A stretch of 64,000 bases of DNA from contig NC_090946.1 in NCBI RefSeq assembly GCF_040807025.1, positions 5,250,001 through 5,314,000 on the forward strand. Direction: 5' to 3'. The notes under the pieces are model-generated. The model saw only the letters and a program-made list of their open reading frames with translations. It was not told where the DNA came from and did no database searches. Made by a program: the position numbers and the translations under genes. This DNA is from Struthio camelus (Eukaryota > Chordata > Aves > Struthioniformes > Struthionidae). Positions 26,916 through 41,900 of the stretch are shown here, piece after piece; the stretch's first letter is position 1; each line of letters begins with the position of its first letter.

Positions 26916-29900
26916 TGAGGAGGAACGTGACGGACTTGCAGAAACCCTGGCAATTAGTACGAAGGAAGCAGGTGCCTCTAAGATATTTCAATTCCTGTCA
27001 ATTTTCTGATAAAGATCAGTAGCTGATTCAGGCTGGCTTCTCCTTTTTTTTTTGCACAGGATCTGCAAGCAGACGGCTTCAATAACAACTGTTTAGGTGA
27101 GAAGCGAATGCAAAGAGGCCCCAGAACTAAGCTAAAGCCCCAGACTGGTGCTTTGGGGCATTTCTGCTCTTGTAACAGCAGCATGCTCTGTTCACTGCAA
27201 TTATTCCTTGCTACAGCTCTGATGTATACAAGGCTTAAAGGAGAACAGAGCTGGCAAATTACTTTACAAATTACAATGCTCAGGCTATAATTCAGTGTTG
27301 CATTTTCTCCATCATTAACACCAGTCTAAGGAACTGTCATCTTCCCGAGACTGGCCCCTGTTGCTCTGTCCCATTGCTGCAGTCCACTGACCTCTTCACT
27401 GCCTCCGCGCTACTGTTGGTGGGACAAGATCACTCAGATGATCTCAGATAAAGGGAGTGGGTGCATGGTCTTAGCTGGGCATGTGTGGAGCAGCAGTAGG
27501 AACAGGCAGCAACATCTGAAGCAGGCCCTGCTGCTGGAGAAAATGTCACCCCATTCACAGGGGTTTTTTGCAGTTCCTGGTGGTGTTAGAGAGGATGTAA
27601 ATAAAGGACAGGCTTGGTAGACCCGGTAGCAAACAACCCCGTGGTTTGGGAGTGACCAGAGGACTGTGCTTTCTTGGGGGTGAAGTGGCTGGAGAGCATT
27701 TCTCCTAGGATGTATCTGTCAGAAGGGAAGGGAAAGGCTGGCCGAGAGCATTGCTTCAGTCGCTGCTTGTGCTGGCCTTCCCTTATGTGGGCTCCTTGTT
27801 ACTCCCTCTACCCTTCTGCTCCCCCTTGGTAGAGCTCTTCCCTCTCTGTCACATGGAGGAGAGAGATCTCCAAGGCAGGAGAGAGGTCTCCAAGGCAGGA
27901 GACCCACAAGTGGGGCAGGTGTCTGCACCAAACACTTTTCCCTCTTCCTCTGCACACCCCTCTCTCCGAGCAGCAGCTTGGGAGTCCCCGCAGTGTCACT
28001 CCCACACCAACCACGATAAGATATGCTTGTGCACACAGGTGAGAAAAGAAAAGAGTCTGTCAACAAATGTGCAAACAGTGCAAAAGGAGACCAGGTGCTG
28101 TTCCCTTTACTTCTCTCTTTGTCCCTGCTTGCATCATCTACCCTCAATTGTCCTCCTTTTGTGGAACGTGCACCCATCCGGCAATAGATTTACTGTCTGG
28201 TTCTGTCCCCACTGAAGGCAGCTGGGGCATAAGGTGAACCTGGCTGACTCCCCTAAGAGCAGAAGGACTCCTACATTGCTCCCGCCTCGGGGCTGGAGCT
28301 TGCTTTCTTCGCTGTGTGCAAAGCAGCATGCACCCAGCAAAGCCTCACAACTGAGAGCAGCAAAGCAATGTGGAGGCAGACCAGGTCCGGTCCAGATTTG
28401 CCACTGAGACGCCACTTCACGGGTGGAAAGAAAAGGAATAGTAAATCCATACAATAGTAGCAGCAGCAGATAGGAAATAGTCACTTCTGTGCTTTACATG
28501 AGGGACAGGGGAAAAAGAAACCCAAACTACCACTCAAGCTCTTTCTACTCTGAGCTGAGCTCATTTACCCAGCAAGGAAACAAACTACAGCAGAAGCAAC
28601 CCAGGGAACAAATGAGTGCGCATACAGGTATTTCTCCTGCTGAACGAACTGAAAAGATGCAAAAACACCCACAGCTCAGTTCCAGAGGGTGGCAAAAAGA
28701 AAAGTCAAATGAAACTCTGTGTCCCTAGGGATGTGCTACGTCATCAGCATCTTTGTTAGCTTGCTATCCCATTTCTCAAGCTATCACCTACAGGAATGAG
28801 TAGATGGAGCTCGGGTTGCCTGTGGGCTGCCCATGCCAGTGGGGGCCGTCTAGGGACATCAAAGGACGGTAATTACTGTAGCAGACCCTGCTCCATCCCA
28901 CAGCTCCCTCCCACCTCCAGAAGTCCAGCCCTTTCCAGTTATATACCCCTGTCCTTGCTGTGCTTTATATTCACTTCATTTCCCTGTTTACAGTTCAAAA
29001 TAGAATATTTGCAGCTTTCCGACTTTAAAATTTAAAAAATAATGTATTTTGGTTGCAAGGAAAACTCCAACATTCAGCAAACAACAATATTGTTTTTCAA
29101 ACAAAATGTGTCACGCTACTAAAAATGTAAACCAAAAAATATTTTGGGAAGTGCTGCCTGGGTGTTGGGCCACTTCACCAAAAGATCCTTTCTTTAAAAA
29201 AAATGGAAACTGTCCATTGGCTGCATTACTGTCCGAGTTTATACTGGAATACTCATTTTCTAGGTATCCATCTCTTTAATGTGAAATTTGTTTAAATGAG
29301 ACCACATGTTTTATGTTTGAAGAAAAGGGAAAAAATAGAGAAGCCAACATCCCAGAGAAGGCATTAAAGAGAGCTTTGAAGTAAACCACAAATAAGCTCG
29401 GAATAATATATACTTCTTTAAAATACAAGGAGCCCTAACATTCGCTGTACTATGGAATTCGCTTGGCTGTGACTGCTATTACCTAAGACAGGATATTCTA
29501 ATACAGGTTATTTTCAGCTTAAGAAAGGTGAAAACATTTTCTAAGCAAACCAGGGATCAGAGGACTTCCTCTGCTGGTAAGGACGATGTTTTGAGTTTGG
29601 ACAGTCCCAAATCACTCTGAGACTGGGTGCTTATTCCTCTCCTATTCATGCAAAGTATTTTGCAACAAATCACTGGAAACTTACCAATTAAATAATGGGT
29701 AAGTTCTTATAGGATTGTACTCCATAGCCTCATGAAAATCCAAATTTTTTTTTCCAATTGCTCCTTACCATTGCTTTCCGGTAAGAATTGCAGGAAGTAA
29801 TAAAGACTCGTTGCCTCATAAAAATCTTGTTCAAGAAACTCAAGTTCTAACTCTCTGGCCTTGATCCCTACAATCCTTCCTATTTTTACACCACAGCCCT

Positions 29901-32900
29901 ATACTGCAGCCTGCCAGTAACTGCAAGAAAACAAACTAGAAGAGTCACAATAGTTCAGAAACTTTTTTCTGGAAGACAATTTAAAAGTGCTATTATAACC
30001 AAACTGGTGGGTAGCAGTTGGATTTTTTTTTTTTCTTGCCACATGCACTTCACAGCCCTGTGCCAGACTTCTCAAGATGCTCCTCATCTCCCCAGCCCTC
30101 TTTTGAGAGCTTTCTAATTATTTATTGTGTGTGGCTTTCCTTTATTAGGTTTAGATTCCTCCTGTGTTAGGTTTAATTTCCTCCACAAATGGTGCTGACC
30201 TCCAAGAATCAAATTTTCAGCAGCATTTTTTTCATCATTTTTATCAGGCAAGACATCTAATTTGCCAGTCCTTGTGACAAAGGTTAATATGTTCTCTTAT
30301 TCCCAGCAGTCTGGTTGAAGCAGAAAGCTCAGAGACTGCAAGACAGAGAGTAGCACCCCATCATGAAAGCTGTAATTCTTAGATCCTAATTTACCAATAA
30401 ATAGCCATTAAACAGAAGGCTTGTCTTCTTCTTTTTGCAGAGCAAAGGAAGAAATACTCCAATTCCAACATCATTATGCACGAGACTTCACAGTACCATG
30501 TACAGGTGAGTCTGCAATGAAACTTTATGGGACTGAGCAGAGACTTACGTCAATGATACAGCCTGATAAGGAAATATGTTTCATTTTCCTAAAACTTCAT
30601 TAGGTCAAAGATCAGTTAGGAACCTTCTTACAATAAGCAAATATCATTCTCCACACCCCAGGAGGAAGCAAACAGCAAAGCTGCTTGAAACTTTCATTCC
30701 TCCTGCAGGAATGTGGGACTTCTCCAGTCCTTACTGAATAATCAAGACTCTGCAAATTAAAATGTTGAGTATTTGGGGAGTGGAGAATGGGGAAAAAAAG
30801 GGGTTAAAAAGATAAAGACAGTTCTGTGGAAGCAAACAGGAAACTGAGACGTTTTTTTCTTCTGCATTTGAAGATGAGCTTTGGGAGCTGTTCTCGCTCT
30901 CGTCCCTCCATGCCGCAAACCCCTCTTGATCAGCATGGACAGACAGGTTAAAATGGGGATTTCCATGGTGGCTACAGGAACTCATCTGCCCAAACCAGAA
31001 AGACCACATTGTTTATCATCTTTCACCCAGCAGCTCGCTCTCAGTTGCTGTATCCTCTCAAGTAATTCAAAACTGTTCCACCATGAAAGGCATTAAGCCA
31101 AACCCATCTTCCAGTGTCACAGACATCCATTTAAAAATGAGGAGCCAGTCCGGCTGTCCCGGGCCTGGCGATTCCTGGAATGTAACATGTTGGAGCAAGC
31201 CAGCAGCCTCCATACCACAGGAACAGACATGCCTGTCCAAAGCCAGAGGCACCATTCATCACTGAGAACTGGACAAGACAAGAAAGATGACAATTCCAGA
31301 AAGGAAAGCACTTCATGAGGTCTATATTTTAGTAAATAGGGCCTTCTTTTCTCTGGTTTACAGCTCCAGTTCAGCAAAGAGTTTAAGTACACACTTAACT
31401 TAGAAATAAAAAAGCCCGCTCCATTGCTTAAAATGAAATTTAGATTTTAAAAAAAGCTTGTTTGCATAGAGGCTCTGGTTTCCCTCTCAGAAAATAACTT
31501 GATGACCAAACACCTCACTTTTAGTACTGGCCCACAGACGTGCTGTCCATGGCAGCCAAATGTCCCCGACGACAACAAGGAAGAGGTTGCTTCACTCAGC
31601 TCTTAGACTACTGCACCACACGTCACGCAGCCCTTGCAGTGGAAATCGTCTGTGGCCGTATGCCAGTAGCTAAAAGGCCATGGATCCCTTTTTCTTCATG
31701 TGATCTCTCTTTGATTTTACCTACAAGAAGGTCCACCTGCCTTTTGTTTCAAGCTGTCATGAAGAACCCCAGAGTGAGCTCTACCAAATGAAGTCACTCA
31801 TGAAGGCAGAGAGGGGACTTTAAGCAGTGACATGTACACGAATCCTTCATTAATTATGCCATATGCCATGCATTTGCGAGTCTCTACCTTGAACTTTGAT
31901 CAAGACAAACAGGATTTCAGTGGCAGGCAGGGAGGCAGGAGGAGGCTTTCTCATAAAAGGTATTTTACATCCTCAAAGTAATCCATAAGCAGATCAAAGT
32001 TTAATCGTAGAGGGAGTAATTGCCTATTCTTACAGGAGTTACTATATTTGAAGCTCCCTCTGGATGAAAGGGGTTTTTAATGAGATTTAAAAAAAAATAA
32101 CAGCAGGTTTTTCTCCTCCTCACTCTACTAGTATCTAAACAAAACAGAAAGGAAAAAATATTCTAATAAATCTGAGTCAGACAAGTAGCTTTACCCTCCA
32201 TGAAAACTAACTTACCTAATTGTAAATAACAAAGGAATTTATGAAGATTGTAAACCTGGCAGTTAAAATAATAGAACAGATAAGAATGCCAGTCATCAGG
32301 TATAAACCAATTCAGTTCATTGCTCGGAAAGTAGAGGAGTTGTCACCTCTGCACCGATAATATTGACTTTGTGAATACCTTTCATGCAGCATTTTACAAT
32401 TACAGTAACACATTCCTGAGCGTGTTCTTCATATTTGATTGCATGGCCAGTCTCAGCTTTCAGTATACCTGCTCAAATAACTGCCAGGAGTTTTATTTAG
32501 CTATTGCCTCACCCCATACCTTTGCTTTATGAACCAAGAATTGGGTCTTCACTTAAAACCTGCAGTGTTTTGGCCTCTTCTCTGCTCTATCCACTCCCAC
32601 AGCGCTCTCTCTTCTCCTCATGAATTATCCAGTTACCACCTTAACAACAAAGGGGTGACCACAAATCTTCTCCCTTCCTAATTCCCATTGTCTAAGTCCC
32701 ATCACAGTCCTCATGGGGATCCTCCCGCTAGTGTACTGAACTTGGCTGGGATGTTGCTATGTCTTTGACCATCATGTTTAAGGACTCTGCCTTCTCTGCC
32801 TGTCGGGGCTTTGAACTAGAGCCTTTCCCTCGGCAGCCACCTCTTCTGGAAACAATTCTGACTCCAGTTCTTGTCTGTAGGTCCCTGAGCCCATCCCGTC

Positions 32901-35900
32901 AGGTGCCTCATTCTGAGTGTGTGGATTCCTTCAAGTCTGTCTGGTCCACAACGGGCACAATGTGCTCAGCCTCTCCGAGGCCCCTTCATTACTTTCTCCA
33001 AGGCAGGACAGTGCTGGTCCCCACCCTGGACCTGGAGCAAGGCCAGCTTTTGCTGCTTGTTAGCCCACCTCCCAGTCCACATCCTCCCGCTTTTTTACAG
33101 GTAGAAAGGACTTCCATAAAGCAACTCTCTTATCCTCCTTCAAGGCACATATCTGTCATGAGTTCCAGAGGACACTGCCCACTGGTGTTGGTTAACCAGC
33201 TCATGAGCTGAGACTGATAGGGGGAGTGGACAGATTCTCCCTCAGCCTTTTTCTGTTCTCTTCTTGCATTTTGCATCTCTCGCATGCCAGTCCTCAAAGA
33301 CAAAGACTGTCTTTTTGTGCTGTGTCTGGAACAGTGGACCTTGATCCCAATACAGCACCACCACAGCAAAGAGTGGGCACCAGAAAGAAACGGCCTATAC
33401 CCTAAAAAGGGTATGATCTCTGGGAAAAGTCACAAAGACAAGGGCTCAGAAGGAGAAAAGCTAGGCAAAACTCATCCTTGTACAAGAGTCAACAAATGGT
33501 CTCTCCAAATTTTATATCCCAATTTGTTGCTTGCTTTAAATGCCTCCCATTTTTTCCCAGCTCCTGGGCTGCAATCAGGCTGCAGGATTTGAGTGTCTAT
33601 CAAAGACAAGCAGGAGTTTCCACTGCTACCATGGACACAAACACAAAATGCCTGGCAGGAGTCTTTCTGGAGTTGTTGCACTGTTGCCTCCATCCTCCTA
33701 GTGACTGTGTAACACACCTCCTGTACCTGCACTAGTGCAGGTGGAGGCCCGCAGTACCCAGGTCCCACTGCCAGCAACATTAAGCAGCTCCACAGCTCTT
33801 CAGCTGAGCCACAAGAATCCACCCGATTTCACAGAATCACAGAATCACAGAATCGTTTAGGTTGGAAGGGACCTCTGGAGATCATCTAGTCCAACCTCCT
33901 TGTTCAAGCAGGGTCACCTAGAGCATATTGCCCAGGATCACATCCAGACGGGTTTTGAATATCTCCAGCGAAGGAGACTCCACTACCTCTCTGGGCAACC
34001 TGTTCCAATGCTCTGTCACCCTCACAGTCAAGAAGTTTTTTCTCAGGTTCAGGTGGAACTTCCTGTGGTTCAGTTTAGCAGCAACATGTCATTCAGCCTT
34101 AATCAAGTTAGGGAAGCGACACTCAAAAGTGTCAGGTTGGTAGATGAGTCATAGATATTCCAGGGAAGAGAGAAGGATCTGGGACCTGTCCTCATAAGGT
34201 CTCCTGGCAGCAGGTCCTAGGACCAGCTGCAGCACACACCGCATTGATCAGGCCTGTAACATGCCCATCCAAAAACCTCCTGCCTACCTCTTCTGGAGAA
34301 TGTTGCTTAAGACAGGGACAGGGAAAGCATTCAACCACTTCCCCAGCTGGGCACATTCTCCTTCCCTTTTCATCACGGCGGGGCAGTAGAGGGAACAAGG
34401 CGAAACAGGACCATTTTCTTTTGTTTCCCTAATTTTTTCCCTCCCTTGCTATCGCCTGCACATGCGGCCTGACTGCACAGTCAGTCACACAAGGACAACT
34501 CCACAGAAAACAGCCTGGCTGCTCTGGTACAGAAATATTGCAAAAGCACTGCTGCTTTGAGGAGGCAAAGCTCCCAGCTTATCCTGCCTTGCAGTCCCCT
34601 CTGCTGGCAGATGCACGTATTCTGCTGCCAGCGCAGTTTGTTCTCACTAGCTGAACAGCATCAGCAGGATCTGGAAATTAGAGAAGAGAGAAGTAAGTTA
34701 CCAGATTTCGGAAGTTGACTTCACCCACTGGTGGAGAGGACAAACCACGTGGATGCAACACGTGCTTGTCCTTTCTATAACTGCCTCCCAGCCTTAAAAC
34801 CGTCTCCCGTCCAGCATTTCACCTCCCTTGGAGCCTCAGGAGTAGTTGAAAGCCTGCAGGTTCAGCTCGATTACACAAACTCTCCCTAAATACAATTAGT
34901 GCCAAGTGCAATGCTTGAATCGCCGCATGCTTCAGGACCCAGAACAGGGCTGGGAAAGCATGCAAGTGCAGTCATGTCCGGGACTTTACTATCTCATCAG
35001 AGCTGCTCTCAACCCAAGTGCACACATCACCCAGCACAAGAGAGTAGGGCAGCATGGAAAACAGGTCGGTGACGAGAAGAGCCTTAAGCTGGGTTTATAG
35101 GACAGGTAGCAGGAGGCAGGAAAACCAGGGAAATCTAGCAAGACCACAGTGCGGGACAGAAGCAGGTAGCAAAAAATCCCTTCTTACAGTCGGAGAGGCT
35201 GATTTTCACTACTATAAGGGCTGATTTGATGATTCTAGTGGGAAGGTACACAAGGGGATTTAAAGGCTGGAGCAGAGTCAGGTGTTGGGTTTGGAGCTGT
35301 TTTGCAGATTGAGAAGCTTTGCAGTGCAGAAAGCTCTCTGGTGCAGCTGTGCTGTGTGCCAAAAACTCCAGGCACTAAGCCTGGCTGAAGGCTACATCTG
35401 GATCCCGCCTCAGCCCAGAGGACTAACATTTATTTGCCCGTGGTTTGTGTGAGTTCTTTGCCTGGGACAAATTTCACACAGGGAGATCTGCTATGTGACT
35501 CAAGCAAAATGCAAGTGCTTTTAGCTTGGAGAGTTGAGCTTAAGCAGCGTACCTAAATTTCCAGCCCAGTTTCAAAAAACTCAGGGGCCGAAATTGTGTG
35601 TATAAAGCACCTGTGAACACACGCTACTGGATGGGAGCCAGAGCTGCTAGAATTGACATATGATGAGATAAATATGCAAGTGGTGAAACTCGTTATGAAA
35701 ACCCTTGCTGTGTTATGAAACTCTAATCTTTCACCACTATGAACAGACCAGTACGGACTGGTACTAACAACCAGAACATATACCTTCAGCAGTGACTCGT
35801 TCATGCCCAAACAATAATCCAAACCTTTAGAGGTGGTGTCACCAATGATTTATGGTACACATACCATCAAAGCTTTTTCACTTGTTCTCTCTTCTTTTCC

Positions 35901-38900
35901 TCCCAACTTCAGCACTTGGCCACCTTCATTATGGACAAGAGCGAATCCATTGTGACAGTGGATGATGCCATCAGAAAACTCATGTTGCTCAGTTCAAAAG
36001 AGAAGATCTGGACCCAGGAGATGCTGCTGCAAGTGAATGACAAGTCCATCCGCCTGCTGGACTGCGAGTCGCAGGTAGCCACAGGGCTCCAGGGAAAGTT
36101 ACCTGCAGGTTATTGGGTTTGGTGTGTGCCCTTCCCATTCTGCTTGGGATGGCAATTCTTCAGGAACCTGAATAAGGGTAAATCACTCCACTCCTGGGTG
36201 CACTGGGGCTGGCTGATTTTAACTCAAATGCAGGCAGGTGTGGTCTGATTTATTCACAGATCCAGAGCACAGATACCACCTAGATGGGAGATGCCTTGAG
36301 CTGTGCTCCAGGCCAGCAATAAAACTGCTTTCCGTGGGAGTGATGCAGACCTACAGATCCATGGAGATCTGCAAATAGCATGAGCAGAAAGGGAAGGACC
36401 TAGGACTTGCATTATAATAAGAATCTCCTACCCAAGAAAAGCATCCCATTTTGACAGACAATACATGCACACAGGGTACCCAATCTGACAGGACAGAACA
36501 GCCAGAGAGTGGGAAAAGGGCAGCGCTGCCCACATTTAAGCAATGAGAAACCAAAAAATATTAGCCCAAGGTCACCCAAGGAGTCAGTGGGAGGCCAAGC
36601 CCCATCACTGCTACTATCCAAAAAGCATCTTCCCAGTGCTCTGCTAGGATACGTGACAAGCGTGGGTGAAGCACAATAAGATGATGGTGAACACTGGGCT
36701 CAACTAGTTGATGCCTCATGCTTGACACCCTCTCCCCCTGCCCCATATTCAGGATGCAGAGAAGAACAAATGGAGGTTCACCTCCATTTGCCATCCACCT
36801 CTCTTCTATTTCTCCTGGGTCCCAAGCACACTGCCCTTCTGCAAACTGTGACATGCATCTTTCAGGAGCCCAGTAAACCAATGCTGAGAAGCATAAGCTC
36901 TGTCAGGTCTCTCCTTTCCTCAAACAGGAATCCCAGGACTTCATACGCGGGACCACTCCCTGTTCGTTTAACAGTTCCCCATTGCCCAACCCCTTCCTAT
37001 TTCTTTTCCTAGGAGGAGCTGGAGGAATTCCCTCTGCCAACAGTCCAGCACTGCCAAACGGTGCTGAATCAGATGCGCTATTCCTCCATCCTCCTCCTGG
37101 TATGCCAGGATTCGGAGCAGCACAAACCAGACATTCACTTCTTCAACTGCGACGAGGTGGAGGTGAGCAGAGCCCTCCTTGCCAACAGGATGAGAGTGAG
37201 TTATGCTGGGAGACGGGGTACTGTGGCCTGCAGCCAGAAACCCTTCTGCGCCACTGGGCCACGTGAGACATGGAGAGAGGAATCAGCATCGTGTGTACGA
37301 AGGAAACTTCAAAGGGCAGCATGTGTGCAAGAATGACTGCTGGCTGCATGGATGTGTTGATATGCCGGCATGGCTTTGTTCTCGCTTGTTGAAAGGTGTG
37401 GACTGGGCAAAGCTACGCGTGTCCTCACAGAGAGAGCATTTGCAATCCACCTGTAAGGTCCTTTTGAGCCCACCCCTCCCACTCGTGGCACCATGGCTCT
37501 ACCAGCACATCCATCCCAGCAGCACAGCATCCAATGCCACCGCAGTGCATCGTACGCACATCCTGCTTGCCCTACTGGCAGAGATTTCCAGGAATTATGT
37601 CAGTGAAAGTTGTGAGCAGCCCTAGAGGTTTGCCCAGGCATTGATGCCAGCATATTAACCTCCCCAGGCTCCCAGCCCTCCTAAAATGGCACTCTCACCT
37701 CCCCCACATATTCTTGCACATGCACAGTCAGAAATGTTTGGCTGGAGACTACCCCAAGGCCAAGTAATCCGGTGACAGAGCAAATATGTCTCCTGGCTCC
37801 CAGCCCTCTGCCAGCCATTTCTTCCCTTGCCCACTTGGAGCTGTCAACCCTCTCCAAAGTAAAGCCCTTAGTAAAACATCCCTGTTTTGTCTTTGAGGCG
37901 GAGATGGTTCATGAGGACATAGAAAGCGCCTTGGCAGACCACAAGCATGGAAAGAAGATTCGGCCACAGACACTCAAGTAAGTACTGCAGGGCTGCAAGA
38001 CAGGGATATCTGGGAGCAAAAAATAAAAAGCCCTCTAATCATATCTTCTGCAGAGAAAACTCAGAGCGCAGAGGTTGCCAAGTCAGCGCCAGCCCTCCAC
38101 GTGGATCCAGATGCCATCTAAGATTTTAGCCAGTCTGAGCTCAGGGTATGAGAGCTAGATCTGATGGCACAAAACTCTCACATGCCCTTTCTGGGCAGTT
38201 TTGTCTAAGGAAGCTGGAAAACAAGCCCTTCCTCGCTTGCCTCATTGCTGTGGCAGAGCCCAGATAGAGAGGTCAAATTCCCCATCAAATATTATAAAAG
38301 CTGCTAATCAGACTCTCCCATAATTGCCATCTTCATGAGGACACAGAGAAAAAGCTCACTTAGGCCTGCTAGTTGAGTCCCATGGCAATTTATAGTGGAT
38401 TTGAGTTTGGGCTGTCATTTTCTTTCCTTGCTCAAAACATATCCTTATTTTACCTGCCTGGGAATGGAGTCTTAGTCACCCATGCGCCATCTCTCAGGGA
38501 TTTTATACCCTGAATCAAAACACTCTAGGGGAACTCTTCTGCTGACTGATTTCAAAGACGGGTTCTTGAACGTTGCGACAGAGCCAGGAAAAAATAGTTC
38601 AGGCTGTTGACTCCGTGCAAGGCAGCCCACCACAGACAGCCTCTGCTCTGAAGCACCAGCCAAAACAGCCCTGCACCACTACCAGATGGTGTTTACTGAA
38701 AGTACAGGTCTTGCAGACCAAACATAGCAAGCCCCACTTAAATCAGTCAACTCCTGGAGCTCTCCTTTGCCAAAGATGTGGGCTTTCTGCTTGCAGCCAC
38801 CTCTCCCAAACCTGCAAGCCTCTGGGCAAAGAGGGAAAGTCAGCCAACGCAAATAGCGTCAGCTGGAGTGTCCCCTCCTTGCTCCCGCTGCTGCATTCTC

Positions 38901-41900
38901 ACACTCGGGAACAGGATCGGCAGCCACTGATGCTCACTCTGCTGTTTGTCTTGCAGAGCAAATCAAGAAAAGATAAAGCAGAGACAGTCTATCCTCCCAC
39001 CGCCTCAAGGGCCGGCTCCCATCCCTATCCAGCATGACATGCGAGGCTCACCGATGAACCGGAACCGGGTGGCACCTCCTTCCCAGCATGATTCAGGTAC
39101 TGGGGGTGATCAGCAAAGCTGTCCTGGGAGTGGGTGACTCACGCAAAACATCACCCAGGACAGCGCCAACCCTCCAGAAAGGGCCTGTGATGGTTTCAGG
39201 CCCTGTACTGCTGGAGCACAGGGAAGCACAGTGTCTTTTCACAGTGTTTTAAAGTAACACAGACACTATGAAACACAACGTTTTGCTACATCTCTGGTTG
39301 TGCTTTGTAAATGCCTTAAAAATTGGGCAGCGGCAAACATTTTGACCCTCTGAGCTAGCAGTAGGCATCTTCTGCTAACTGACAGCTCAATAAATCAAAG
39401 CTCCTGGAAGCTCCTTGTAATGACATCTGTATTTTGGGGGCACTGAAATTCCCAAGAAACATGAAAGCTTTTCATGAAACTGAACAAACACATGAACCAG
39501 GTATCGGTGATCTTGAAACATACAGACAAGACAGACATGGGTCAGGAAGCCAAATTCCTGGCCCTGCTGACTACATAGGAGTCAAAATTTCACCCACAGA
39601 AATTAAGTGGTTTGCACTAATTTTCCTAGAATCAAGAGTGAAAACGCAGATTTGAACTCATCTCTCTCATGTGTTAATCAAAAAACTTATTTCAAAACCA
39701 TCCTGACTTCAGTCCAGTTTTAGCTGTCCTGAAAAAAACTTGTTTCCTTCTCTGGAGGAAGTAGTAACAGAAATAAGCTCCCAGAGTCTCTCTCTGACGA
39801 AAGCTCAGACCGACTAAAATGACCAACAAATTCTGAGCCTTTCTTACCACTGCCTGTTTTACCAGCTTCCCTTGGGGTGTTTGCACTCTTAATTTCTAGC
39901 TTCAACGAAAATATATAATCAAGGTACAATATGAAATACTCCAAATACTAGCGGAGGAGAGAAAATATTCTTTTCCCGGGGATGGGATCTGAAGCCAAGC
40001 GGCTGATCTAGCCTCCTGACTGAAGAACCTATTTTAGATCCAACTTTGCATAATCAAAGTAAGATATGGCCAAGCAGAAGAGGCAAATGGGCTAGTTGCT
40101 TCTTTTTTTCTCTTTTAAGTAATTCATATGCTTATAATACATATTGCCATAAAAATCTTTCAGTTCTTCAGGGCTTCATGTTCCTAGGCAGGGCTTCAAC
40201 TGGGCTTTTCTCCAATTGTACGAGCCTGTCCCATCGACCATTGAACAGCTGTCACAGGGTTTTTAGCATATGCAGGCTGCAGCCATTGCAATGCAACAGA
40301 GTCCCCGGCCAGGAGGGCTGCCACCATGTCCACTCAAGGACACTGCTCCATGGGTTCCCAGCAGTCCACTATAGACCTCTCTGTAAGCGCTCTTACGTGC
40401 ATAAGGAGCAGCTTTCCAGGCTCAGCCAAGGTCTGAAATTCACATTTGGTATTTCAGAGCTAGGTCATCTATAAACACATATATTCTGAGGAACAGCAGC
40501 TTTTCATGAAATGGCCACCCTTAACTCTTCCCTTCCCAGTATGCTTAACATAAAGTTTTAAGTCCATTGCCTACATCAACAGGGCTGGGCACTTATCCAG
40601 GCAGAATTTCTGAACCTGAGAAAATGGAGCCTGGCATGAAAGCAGGTGGCAGAAGGAAGTCTTGAATGATGCCTGTTTGCTGAGATTGCTTCTCCCTTGA
40701 AACGAATCTTATTGCTTTTTCTACAAAACCTGTCAAAACTAATCACCTAATCTTAACACTTAAAGACGACATACAGTTTTCACAGTCTTCTGCCAAAAAC
40801 TGCCTCCCTAGTTCTCCCACTTTGTATGTTCTGGTGTCTGAACACCTGCTGTCCTGGCCCTTTCAAATCCCTGTTCACTCAGCTGATACATCACACTTTT
40901 CACAAGAAGCTACCTGAGCAATTGCTCACATTGAAATATTGCCATCTCACCCTGTGTCTGTCCTCTGAAACCTAGGAGGTACTTGTACGTTTATTTATTG
41001 CAAGAGGATTTTTTCTCTACCCATTAAAAACACTTGAGAGCCTGCACATGAGTTTGTACAAAAAAGCCGATTTTTGCATGGGCCTGCCTAAATATCAGTC
41101 ATGGCAGAACTCCTGGCCTGATGCAGTCTAGCAAATGACAGTTGTATTTATTTCCAGGTCTTATTTCTTCATGCTCAGCCACTGACTAGTTAAACTCATA
41201 TCCGTGGGACAACCAAGGCTCCTGTGGAGAGCTGGAGGTTGGAAGAGTAGGTATGAGATATTCCCATCGCACTTCACATACATGTGGAGTGCTTAGCAAT
41301 GGGAGCAGGGGCCTCAGTGGGTGTAAGCTTAGCTCAAAGGCAAAGGAGTTAGCGACTCACAACAGCTGGAGACCTGGGCTTGCAGGTCTCTGCCTGTAGC
41401 TAGCAGCTGGTTCCTCTTTACGATTCATTCACTGCTTATATTTGAAAACAGGCAGTGTATTGACACAAGAGGGTTGGCAGGCAGGTGCTGTGACCCTTGG
41501 AGGATTGAATCGGCAACTGTGATCACCTCCTGCATGAACTGCTCTCTGTGAGCTCCTGAGGTGCTCTCATAACCTAGAATAAATGACTAAACAACCCAAG
41601 TCAAGAGTTGCCATCCCATGGGCCACAGTTCCTGTGTTAAATGGAGCCCATCCTCAATCTGTAATGATAAACATTTTTAACTCTCCCTTCCCTTGTTTAC
41701 CAGACTATGAACCACGAGGTTCCAGCTCCCAGGACCACGAAGAGTCCCGAGCCATCTTAGCACAGAAAATTGAAAAAGAAACGGTTGGTAACAAGAATGG
41801 TGCACAGTCAACAGATGGAAGGAGAGAGGGAAGAGAGGAAGGAAGCAGGGGGGCTGCTCCATGAACAAACATTTTCTGTATAGTTTAGTCACTGTTAAGC

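Larger units (their letters stand above)
9652..30440 (+). other. EPS8L2 large intron between coding exons 2 and 3 (20.8 kb)
   Basis: This intron makes up a third of the window. Its open frames (for example 138 codons at 24080-24496 and 154 codons at 27751-28215) resemble no protein I know and lack splice context. It holds a C12 run near 10131-10142, a CpG cluster at 21537-21637, an 18-bp palindrome at 21929-21946, a MIR-like fossil near 23355-23580, (CA)17 at 26880-26913, a 20-bp tandem duplication at 27861-27900, and MITE-like remnants near 20643 and 22115. Its position after the first coding exons suits intronic enhancers, but none can be proven here. Confidence 0.75.

Noticed and set aside
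27719..28215. Overlapping 152- and 154-codon frames on opposite strands
   Set aside because: Neither has a recognisable domain; the 20-bp tandem duplication inside them is non-coding in character, and overlapping frames on both strands suggest chance.
33900..34154. Frame of 84 codons over the CR1 fragment
   Set aside because: It is a chance frame in CR1 3' UTR sequence read in the antisense direction, not a CR1 protein.
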